Positions 32,015-42,218 of a stretch of DNA of 64,000 nucleotides are shown piece by piece. The notes beneath the pieces were generated by a model. It was not told the DNA's origin, searched no databases, and saw only the letters and a list, made by a program, of their open reading frames with translations. This stretch comes from Diacronema lutheri (taxonomy: Eukaryota > Haptophyta > Pavlovophyceae > Pavlovales > Pavlovaceae). Made by a program: the position numbers and the translations under genes. How positions within the stretch are numbered: the stretch's first letter is position 1; each line of letters begins with the position of its first letter. The stretch covers positions 930,001 through 994,000 of the forward strand of contig JAGTXO010000006.1 in NCBI GenBank assembly GCA_019448385.1, in the 5' to 3' direction.

Positions 32015-34091
32015 TCATCGGCGCTTCCCGCCGCGGCCGCCGGGATGCTTTGACGGCTTTTGCTGTGTGCGCTCCTTCTGCACTTTGAGCTGCTGCATCT
32101 TGAGCTGTTTCTCGCGGTTGGCCTCGCGCGCGGCGTGCTCGTCATCGTCGTCGTCACTTGCGCCGTCGTCGCGCGCGCCGCGCGCGCCGGCGTCGGGCCG
32201 GCCGCCGCGCGCCTTGGCCTGCGCACCGGCTCGCGACGCCTTTGTGCGCACTCTGCGCTCAAGCTCGGCGATCTCCTCGGGCACCGCCAACCTCTGCCGG
32301 GCGAGCATTTCAGCCAGCGGGCCGACAAGAGCCTCGTCGCCGTCGACCACAAATGAGAGGGCCGTGCCCGTGTTGCCCGCGCGCCCGCAGCGGCCGAGCC
32401 GGTGCACGTACATTTCGAGGGAGCTGCCGAGCGAGAGGTTGACCACATGGCTTACGCCGCGCACGTCAAGCCCGCGCGCCGCAACGTCGGTCGCCACGAG
32501 CACCTTTGCGTCGCCCGCGCGGAAGCGCGCGATCGAATGCGCGCGCGCCGACTGCGAGAGGTCGCCGTGCAACGGAGCGGCCGCAAAGCCGCGCTCGTTG
32601 AGCATCGCCGCGACTGCCTTGGCCTGCTGCTTGTGCAGCACGAAGACGATCACGCGCGGCGTGGCCGGCTCAGATGCGGGCGCGCACAGCGCAGCCGCAG
32701 GCTCGTCCTCCTCGTGCGCGCCCTCGCTCATGCCGTCGGAGGCGATCGCCTCGTCCGCCTCTCCCATATCGCTATCGCCGTCGCCGTCGCCGTCGCCGTC
32801 GTCCTCGTCCTCGGTCTCGCGCCCGCGCGCGCCGTCCACGAGTGGGCGCACACCGAGGAATTCGTCAAGAACCGCGCAGAGTCTGCGCATGCGGAAGGCG
32901 CCCTTGCGCTGGTCGCCGGTCATCACCTCAAAACGCTGGCACGCGCGTGCGGCACGTCGTCGCACGGCACGGCGCGCGTGCATGATTGCGGAGGCACGAC
33001 GGAGGAGGCACGGCACGCGCGTCGCTCCCGCATCGCGCGCGGCGTAAGCGCGTGTCAGCGCCGCGCGCGCGTGGCCGCACCTGCTCGACCGTGGCGGCCA
33101 CCGCGAGGGTCGGCGCGCCGACCATCACGCGCAACGCTCGCTCGCGCAGGAGCGCCGCGGCGAGCGCCGCCGCCTTGCCGTCCCACGTCGCCGAGAACAT
33201 AAGCGTCTGCACGCGCCGGCGCTGCTCGCTGGCGCCGTCGACAAGCCGGCGCACGGCGAGGACGTCGACCTCAAAGCCCATGTCAAGCAGCCGGTCCGCT
33301 TCGTCGAGCACGAGCAATGAGACGGCGCCCAGGACGCACGCGGCCGCCGCTGTCGGCTCGACGGCGGCTGGCGCTCGCCCACCCTGGGCGCCGTCACCGC
33401 GCGCGGCCGCGGCGATTTGCCGCGCGCGCGTCGATTCGGGCACCTCGCCGCACAGGGAGAGCAGTCGGCCGGGCGTCGCGATGAGCAGGCGTGGCGAGCG
33501 TCCCTCGACTGGCGCGAGGAGTTCCGTGCGCTGCGCGCGGTAATCGACACCGCCGTACACGCACGCCGTCGCAAGGAGCGTCGCGGGCGCCCACGGAGCG
33601 GCGCGCGGATCGACGCTGACGGCCGCAACGATGCGCTCGGCAACCGTTGCCGTCTGCTGGCACAGCTCGCGGGTGGGCGCGAGCACGAGCACGTGCGGCG
33701 CCGCGGCGCGCGGCGAACCCTGGCGGAACGTGGGCTCGCCCTCCGCCGCGGGCGGCAGCGACGGGTTGTGGGCAAGCAGGCTGCAGAACGCCGGAACAAG
33801 AAATGCGAGCGTCTTGCCGGATCCCGTCGGCGAGATCGCGACCAGATCGGGCGGCTCGGACGCGAGCAGCCACGCCCAGCACTCCGCCTGCACCGGCGTC
33901 GCGCGCGTGAGCGACGGCGCAGGTGTGCGCACCGCCGAGAGGAAGCCGTCCACGAGCCAAATGGGCGGTGCGCGCCCGTTGCAGCTAGAGCTGTGCGAGA
34001 GCAGCTCGCCGATGCGCCTTTCCTCGCCGGCCTTCGCCTCGACCGCGCCGCCGTCGAGAAAACACACGCGCGTCGTCCGCGTGACGTCCAT
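32015..34091 (-). CDS. DEAD-box ATP-dependent RNA helicase
   Basis: Exons 34091..33081 and 32935..32015 give 643 residues. The 145-bp intron (GTGCGG...GCCAG) joins TVEQ to RFEVMTGDQRKG, the usual linker between the two RecA lobes. Motifs in order: SPTGSGKT (I), PTRELCQQ (Ia), TPGRL (Ib), DEAD (II), SAT (III), then RVIVFVLHKQQAK (IV), HGDLSQ, VATDVAARGLDV (V) and HRLGRCGRAG (VI). An acidic insert (DEDDGDGDGDGDSD) lies between the lobes and a Lys/Arg-rich tail ends GGRGGKRR. The family unwinds RNA in ribosome biogenesis, splicing or translation; the basic tail suggests a nuclear or nucleolar role, but the subfamily is not resolved. It is divergent from the E3 ligase gene, with a 79-bp spacer. 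Confidence 0.94.
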
Positions 34092-34170
34092 TATTTTCTG
34101 GGAAATATAAAATAATCCCGGTTTGGGGCGTTTCAGCGCAGGTCACTCGAGCGCCGGGTCACAGTTCAAA
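34092..34170. promoter_or_regulatory. Divergent promoter with AT-rich core
   Basis: A 79-bp spacer between helicase and E3 ligase start codons. It holds GGAAATATAAAATAATCCC (34101..34119), an unusually AT-rich, TATA-like string for this window that is near-symmetric in both directions. Confidence 0.5.
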
Positions 34171-36622
34171 ATGCCGATCGCGGCCGGCCCGGTCGAGTCG
34201 CTCGACCTGTGCGTGAGCTGCGCGAGCCCGGCGTCGCAAGGTGGTGCGCCGGACGCTAGCTCGGATCTCGATCTTTCGCCCTTGATGGCCTCTCCCGGCC
34301 GCGTCGTCAACTTTACCGACTCCAATTTTGCCCGCGCGCTCCAGCGGCGCGAGCTAGCCGCGCAAAACCCGACGTACGACGCCGACCGCTCGCTCGCGAT
34401 GATGATGAACATCAGCGAGGAGGACGGCTTCAAGGCGGAGGCGGGTGACAACCTCGTCCGCGTCCTCTTCACCTGCAGGCTATGCGGCCTGAGCTGTGGC
34501 ATGCGCGGCACCGTGGCGGTCGACGAGTGCGCGCACCACGTATGCGTCGGCTGCATGAGAGCGCACGTCCTCGCGAGCTTGAGTCAGCTGGATGGGCCGG
34601 CGCAGGTGGGCTGCCCCCTCGCGCAGTGCATGGCGCATCTCTCTATCGCGGAGATCCGCCGCTTCGCCGGTGCGGGCGCGTATGACGGCTTTGTGGACCG
34701 GCGGCTGCAGCAGCACATGGCGGAAACGGCGTCGGGCACCGAGCGGTTTGTGCGCTGCCCCGCGTGCGCCGTCTCCGCCTCCGTGCAGCCGGTGACGCCG
34801 CGCGAGGCATTGCGCCGGGCTCGAAGCGAGGCGCCTGCGCGAGGCGCCGACGGCGCGCCCCTCATCACGCCACACCGCGTCCACTTTGTCAACCACCGCT
34901 TCCGGTGCACGGCGTGCGCGGCCGATTTTTGCGGCGCGTGCGGCAATTCGCCCTACCATCTGGGGCACACGTGCGAGCAGTGGGCGGAGGCGAAGCGCGC
35001 GCCGCACTGCCGCTTCTGCGAGGTCGTGCTGCCGCGAGAATGCGCGTGCGCCGCCGAGCCTGAGCCCGCCGTGCCGCCGGCAGTCGGCGAGGGCGGAGCG
35101 CTGGCTGCGCTCGCGCAGTTGCCGCCGCGGCTCGTCCAGCCGGCCGTGCGGCACGCGGCGCCACGCGCGCGGCAGCCGCTCCGGCACGCGGCGTTTTCTG
35201 CCGCAAAGCGCTTTGTGCTACCGCGCGTCTGGCTGCGCGTCGCGCGGCCGCACGCAAGGGAGCCGCTCGGCGGCGCGGACGCGAATCGCGAGGAGCGGGA
35301 GCGGCCGCCGCAGAGCGCCGCGCACCAAAGGGCGCACTGCGCTGGCCGAGAAGCCGTCGTCGTCGATCGCGCGCTCGCGCCTCGGCACCGCGCCGCCGCA
35401 GAGCCCCTCGCCCGCCCGGTCGACGCCGCCAAGCGGCCGGTGCCGCTACAGCGCCGCCCCGCACCGGAGCCGCCCGTCGAACGCGCCTCGACGCTCGCAG
35501 TGCGTTGCAGGCGCGTGATGGGCGGTGAGCGGTCGTGGCAGACGTGCTGCGCAGCGGAATGCGTCGAGCGCGGGGCGGATGCGTGCCTTCGAGTGCTCGC
35601 CTGCGGACACCCGTGCTGCGGCGTGCGCGGCGAGGCCGAGGCGGACTGCCTCGGGTGCGCGCGCCGCACGCATGCGCCGCACGCGCGCGCGCTCGCACGC
35701 CCCGCGGCCTGTATGGCTGACGACGTGCGCCCACTGTGCGACGCGCGCGCAGGTGCCTTCGGCCCGAGTGCGCACAGCTTGGCGCGAGAAGCTCGGCTGA
35801 GTGTGCCGACGACCTGTGCGCGATCTGCTGGTCGGAGCCGCTCGTGGCCGCGCCGAGCGTTCGCCTCGGCTGCTCGCACGTCATCCACCTGCACTGCCTG
35901 CGCGAGCGGCTTCGGCAGCGTTGGGCGGGTCGCGCCGTCAATTTCGAATTCAAGCACTGCCCGCTGTGCAAGGCGTCCGTGACGCACGCGGCGCTTGCCG
36001 AGCTGCTCGCGCCGCACGATGACGGCGAAAAGGCGCTCCGTTCTCGGGCGCTGGAGAGGCTGCACTACGACGGGCTGGACAAGGCATTTGAGGTGATGAA
36101 CGAGGCCGGCAGCTATTACAAGAGGTGCGCTTCAGAAACCACGCCGATTGCCCGCGCGTGCGCGTGCATGAGCGCGCTCGCCCCCGCCGCGCCGCGCCTC
36201 GGCCTCGCGCCGCGCCTTTGCGCAGGCCCGTCGAGTTTGCGCTGAGTCGGTATGTGTACTACGAGTGCTACAGGTGCAAGCTGCCCTATTACGGTGGGCT
36301 CGCCGCATGTGCGGTCGACCTCGATCGACGAGCGGAGGCGTACGACCCGCGCGAGCAGGTGTGCGGCGGCTGCTCAGCGGCCGACGGCGCGCCCAACACG
36401 CGCTGCGGCGTGCACGGCCGCGACTACATCGAGTACAAGTGCCGATTCTGCTGCAACGTTGCGTCATGGTACTGCTGGGGCAACACGCACTTCTGCGGCG
36501 CGTGCCACGATGAAGCGAGCACTGTGCAGCCCAAGGCATGCACGTGCGGCAAGCCGCACCCGCCAAACGGCGTCGAGTTTGCGAGAGGCTGCGCGCTCTG
36601 CCACGCGACAGCCGCCTTTTGA
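34171..36622 (+). CDS. E3 ubiquitin ligase: RBR-like module plus PHR/MYCBP2-type RING-Cys-relay
   Basis: Exons 34171..35654, 35753..36124 and 36226..36622 (introns 98 and 101 bp, GTGCGC...GCGCAG) give 750 residues. Residues ~97-290 hold a RING1-like Cys/His set (CRLCGLSCG...DECAHHVCVGCM) and an IBR (CTACAADFCGACGNSPYHLG then HTC). After a low-complexity Arg/Ala spacer comes a block collinear with the C-terminus of MYCBP2/Highwire: LACGHPCCGVRGE, RING CAICWSE...LGCSHVIHLHCL...CPLC, then YVYYECYRCKLPYYGG, EYKCRFCCNVASWYCWG, THFCGACHDE and HPPNGVEFARGCALCHA. In MYCBP2 this tandem-Cys region relays ubiquitin between two cysteines to Thr/Ser. Splice choices are supported by uninterrupted homology across both joints. 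Confidence 0.88.
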
Positions 36623-36634
36623 AGGCGGGGGTTT

Positions 36635-36664
36635 CCCCCCCCCCCCCCCCCCCCCTTTTTTTTT
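36635..36664 (+). repeat. C21 then T9 homopolymer between convergent genes
   Basis: A run of C followed by a run of T begins 12 bp past the E3 ligase stop and 56 bp before the EamA transporter stop on the other strand. Confidence 0.9.
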
Positions 36665-36720
36665 CCCCACTGTGGTGTACAAGAGTCGCTCCGCGCACTC
36701 GCGGCGGGTGGCGCGGCCGC

Positions 36721-37746
36721 CTAGAACGCTCGGCTCGCGGCGAGCATCCACAGCCCGACACAGACGCTCACCATGCCGAGCAGCTCGGCCACCTTCACCT
36801 CGTCGCCCATGAAGACCGCGGCGAACGAGGCCGTCATCACGAGCTGCAGCGGGCTAAACGTGATCACGAAAACGGGCGACGAGTTGTCGAGCGCCCACGT
36901 GATCATCGTGTACGAGAGCGCCGACGCGACGAGCGCCATGTAGAAAAGGACGAGCATGACGGCAAACGTGAAGAAGGCCGAGTTGCTGATGTCGAACGAA
37001 TCGGAGAAGCGCACGGGCAGCGTGAGACCAATCACCGCCGTGCCGCTCGCCATACCCCACGCGGTGATGTTGGCCTGGTTGAGCCTGCCGCTCAAGAGGA
37101 GCTGCTTTTGTAGCAGCGGGTAGCAGCCCGCGCCCAGCATGAACAGGATCGCAAACAGGTTGCCAAGCACAACGTCGCCGGGCGCACTCACGGTACCCGA
37201 GCCGCCCGCCTGGTTGCCCACGATCACCGCGCCGCCGCAGACCGCGAGTAGCACGCCGAGCAGCTTGAGCTGCCCCGCGCGCGAGCCGACGTCGATCAGC
37301 TCGATGCTCGCCATGTGGCCGACGAGCATCGTGCTCACGGGCTGCAGAGCTGAGATGACCGCATAATTGAGCACGGAGACGTGCTTCAGCGCGAGCAGCA
37401 GGTACAGCTGCCCAAAGTACATTCCGCAGATCCCCGCGAGCAGCAGCATCCCCACGTCCTCCGCGCGCGGCAGCACGACCCCGCTGCTCGATGTGGCCGC
37501 CATCGCAAAGAGAATGACGGACGAGAGCGCGCAGCGCGCAAAGGTGAAGACGGCCGCATCCACTTCGACCTCGCGCATCATCACGCTCTGCAAGATCGCG
37601 CTCGCCGAGAAGGAGAGCTGCACGACGAAGAGCGCGGGTACGACGAGAAAATGCGTCTTCGTCTGCTTGATCTTGGGCGGGCGGTTGCTCGCATGCGCGA
37701 TCAACGGGGTGGCCTCGCCCAGCCCGACCTCTTGATCGCCCAGCAT
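36721..37746 (-). CDS. EamA/DMT-family membrane transporter
   Basis: A 341-residue frame from the ATG at 37746 with ten predicted hydrophobic segments in two five-helix halves (FLVVPALFVVQLSFSASA, CALSSVILFAMAA, VGMLLLAGICGMYFGQLYL, LLGVLLAVCGGAVIVG, LGNLFAILFMLGAGCYPLL, AVMLVLFYMALVASALSYTM, LGMVSVCVGLWMLAA and others). The ends of the halves carry the drug/metabolite transporter features SVLNYAVISALQPVSTML and SPVFVITFSPLQLVMTA. The layout resembles plant WAT1-like EamA carriers. Substrate unknown. The start is 198 bp from the divergent enolase start. Confidence 0.88.
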   Translation of the reverse strand: MLGDQEVGLGEATPLIAHASNRPPKIKQTKTHFLVVPALFVVQLSFSASAILQSVMMREVEVDAAVFTFARCALSSVILFAMAATSSSGVVLPRAEDVGMLLLAGICGMYFGQLYLLLALKHVSVLNYAVISALQPVSTMLVGHMASIELIDVGSRAGQLKLLGVLLAVCGGAVIVGNQAGGSGTVSAPGDVVLGNLFAILFMLGAGCYPLLQKQLLLSGRLNQANITAWGMASGTAVIGLTLPVRFSDSFDISNSAFFTFAVMLVLFYMALVASALSYTMITWALDNSSPVFVITFSPLQLVMTASFAAVFMGDEVKVAELLGMVSVCVGLWMLAASRAF

Positions 37747-37906
37747 GCGGTGCGCGCGCTCGGGCCGCGAGCGCGCTGGACACCTGGGCCGTTGAATCTC
37801 CACCAGGGCCGCTCTTACGGCTCGAGCGCCGCCATGGTGAGAAGCTGCTTTGCCTGGACTTTTTAAAAGTCATCCCAGATGCCCCGACGCCCCTTCGTTG
37901 TTGCGG

Positions 37907-39558
<1,652 letters not shown>

Positions 39559-39686
39559 GAGCTTGGCCTTGTCCCCTCCCCGCGTAGGTACACTGCAGGC
39601 GGCAGCGGACCGCTCGCTCAGCAACGACAGCGGGCGCCGCGCCGGCACTCGTATGATTGTACCGAGATAAAGTTTTGCTCGGCTCG

Positions 39687-39764
39687 GCGGGCACAAGGTC
39701 AGCTTGAAGTCGGCGGGCAGAAGGTCAGCTTGAAGTCGGCGGGCAGAAGGTCAGCTTGAAGTCG
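39687..39764. repeat. 26-bp tandem triplication over the end of the thaumatin-like gene
   Basis: Three 26-bp units (39687..39712, 39713..39738, 39739..39764). The unit at the coding side spells ADFKLTFC-P on the minus strand; because 26 is not a multiple of three, the next copy is read in another frame and supplies the stop. Confidence 0.9.
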
Positions 39765-41914
39765 GCCGCTTCGCAAAGATACGTGGATGACATGTCGTCG
39801 AATTGCCACGAGTACGCCTCCGGAGCCCACTTTTTGAAGATGGCCTGCACCTCGTCGAGCGGGATCGAAGCGCCATTCTCCGACTCCTTGATCGACGGCA
39901 TGTACTCGAGCTTGCACATGCTCGACTCATACTCGCGCGGATAGTTTGCGTACGGTGAGCAGCCGGCGATGCACGCGGCGTTGTGCGGAGGCCACGTGAC
40001 CTGCGCTCGGCGTCGAATGCGCGCGAAGGAGGCGCGCACACCGCGCGCATGGCCGATGAGCGGCGCGCGGCGCGCGCACCCCTTCCGGCGCTGGCCGCAT
40101 ACCGTGCCGTCCGGATCGACCTTTGGTGCCGGGCAGATCCCGCGGTCTCCGAGGTGGCCGCACTCGCAGCACGTGCGCGACACGTCCTCCGTGGTCACAG
40201 TCGAGACGTCCACCTGCGTCGCCACGGACATGCGCGACTGCGAGCTCGTTCGGTCGGCCGTCCAGACGCTCGCGGGCTGGCCTGGCGCCGCCCACGCCAC
40301 CTGCAGCAAAATCCGCGTGCGGCAGCGCGGCCGCGCGCGTCAGGCGGAGGCGGTGCGCGGCGCGGGCCGGAGCTCGCACCGCGCGCGCGTGCGCGAGGCG
40401 GGACGGCGGGAAGCGCTCGTGCGGCCATCATCGCCGCCGACGCGCGCGCGTGCGCGCGCCTGGCTCATGAAGTTGCACGCGCTCAGACAGCCGATGCTGG
40501 CGGCGACGCTCGCGTTGGGCGAGTAACCATGCGGGTTCGAGTCGTTGCGCGCGATGCGCAGCGGTTGCGGGCACGTGCGCATGTCGAACTGGTTGGGCAT
40601 GGAGGGCGCGCCGCAGTTGAAGCGGCCACGTGGCGCAAACGGGCCCGTCAGCCGCCGGCCGCGCGTCACCTCCATCCCCACCCAGATGAGCGACGTGCCG
40701 TCCACGTTGCTGATGTCGTAGTAGTCGCTCGTGGGCAGCGAATCGCACTCGGCCGCGTTGTACGCTGGCCCGTCCTTGTAGCACGCGATGCGCGCGCCGC
40801 GCCCGCCGCACAGCGTGAGCTCGAGGAGGGGGCCGGGCGGGAGGCCACCGATGAACTCGCCGACGGCGCCGCGGCACGTCGTCTCGTTGCCGCCGGGGCA
40901 GTTGCCCGTGTCGCACCATAGGCCGTCGCGCAGGCAGTCGGGCGTTCGCGAGCCGTTGCGGAACGTGCACTTGACCGGCTCGTTGTGCGGGTTGCCGCAC
41001 GAGTTGATGTTGCACGGCCGGCGGCAGTTCGGACGCGCCCAGATCCGGCCCGAGAACATGCGCTCGGACACGTGCTCGGTGCGCGACTCGCCGACAGCGA
41101 GCGGGAAGCCGCCGCCGGAGGGCAGGCCCTGCATCCGCCAGCGGCCCGTGTCCCAAAAGGTGAAGCCCTGGATGTTGACCATCAGCTCAGCCGTGCACAG
41201 GTTGACGAACTCGACCGCCCGCACCGGGTCGTGGTCGTCGCCCGGCTCGTGCGCTGTCGGGTCCCCCGCGTTGGACGGCTGCGTGAAGTGGCAGCGCGCG
41301 GGCTTTGGCGGCTCCTGCCCCTCCGGGCCCACGTACAGCGGCGACGCCGGGGGGGGCGCCGAGCGGCCCGGTGCGCGCGGCGCGAGCGGGTCGTGCGCGA
41401 CGTGCGGCGACGACGGCGGGTCGGCTCGCGGGCGAAGCGGGCTGTGAGGGCGCGCGGGGCCGGGCGGCAGCGCTCCAGGTTGCCTCGGCCGCTGCGCCGC
41501 GTGCGCCTGGCTGCGATCGTAGAGCGCGCCGCCAACCGCGCCAACCGCGGCCGACAGAAGCACGAGCAGCACGCCGAGCGCCACGCGCGAGGTGCCAGAC
41601 GAGCCCGGAACGGGCAACGCGATTAGCCGCGGTGGCAACGGATTGCGCGCGGCCTCGTTGGCCACGGGGTGCGCGTTCTGCGCCTCGAGGTTGTCGGCTG
41701 CCGGTTTGCAGGCGGCCGAGCCCGCCGCCGTCGACACAGGCGCGGCCGGCGCAGCGTGCTCAGCGTGCGCCGGGCTCGCAGGGGTCGGTGGCGTCGCCGA
41801 CGCAGACATTGCAGACATGGCGCGCGTTAAGAAGGACGTGAGTGTCGCTGCTTGCCGTCGCGGGGAGGCAGCATCGGCCAGCAGGGGCTCTCCCGCGGGC
41901 GAGGACGATGACAT
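39725..41914 (-). CDS. Membrane-anchored thaumatin-like protein
   Basis: Exons 41914..40460, 40300..40103 and 40000..39725 give 642 residues. The N-terminal ~115 residues are cytosolic and Ala/Pro-rich; a signal-anchor follows (VALGVLLVLLSAAVGAVGG), then a Pro-rich stem. The thaumatin fold starts near residue 225: VEFVNLCTAELMVNIQGFTF, SGRIWARPNC, CRPWs replaced by a Cys-rich CNINSCGNPHNEPVKC stretch, LRDGLWCDTGNCPGG, VGEFIGGLPPG, ISNVDGTSL and GCLSACNFM, and ends PEAYSWQFDDMSSTYLC and ADFKLTFCP. Thaumatin-like proteins are secreted defence or glucan-binding proteins. Intron 2 (102 bp) is GTATGC...GCGCAG. Intron 1's donor is uncertain: CAG|GCGCGC at 40459 or a GT at 40441, both keeping frame with the acceptor at 40301. 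Confidence 0.86.
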
Positions 41915-41926
41915 CTCCCGCCCACG

Positions 41927-41977
41927 ATACCATGAATTAATATACTAACGACGCTTACAGGCATACCATGAATTAAT
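41927..41977. repeat. 15-bp direct repeats flanking a TACTAAC motif
   Basis: ATACCATGAATTAAT occurs at 41927..41941 and again at 41963..41977, bracketing the 21 bp ATACTAACGACGCTTACAGGC. The layout looks like a short insertion with a target duplication. Confidence 0.85.
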
Positions 41978-42060
41978 GGGGAGTACCATACTAAACAGTG
42001 AAAACACTGGGAAACAAAGACGGCAAACCGTCTTTTCAGACGTCGGCTACCGCGCAGTGG

Positions 42061-42093
42061 CTCCTCGCTCCGAGGAGCGAGGAGAAGTCTCCA

Positions 42094-42125
<32 letters not shown>
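42061..42125. repeat. 10-bp-stem hairpin followed by C31 tract
   Basis: CTCCTCGCTC-cgag-GAGCGAGGAG (42061..42084) forms a perfect 10-bp stem with a 4-nt loop; 31 C follow at 42095..42125. AGACGG-caaa-CCGTCT just upstream (near 42020) forms a smaller stem. All lie in the 3' flank of the anoctamin gene and may mark its transcript end. Confidence 0.75.
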
Positions 42126-42127
<2 letters not shown>

Positions 42128-42218
42128 CCCATCCCACCCTCCCCCTCGGCTGCCGTCGGATGACTTGTCGTCACGCGTGGCGAGCTTGGTGTCTGGCTTG
42201 CCACGGGCCTTCCAACGC

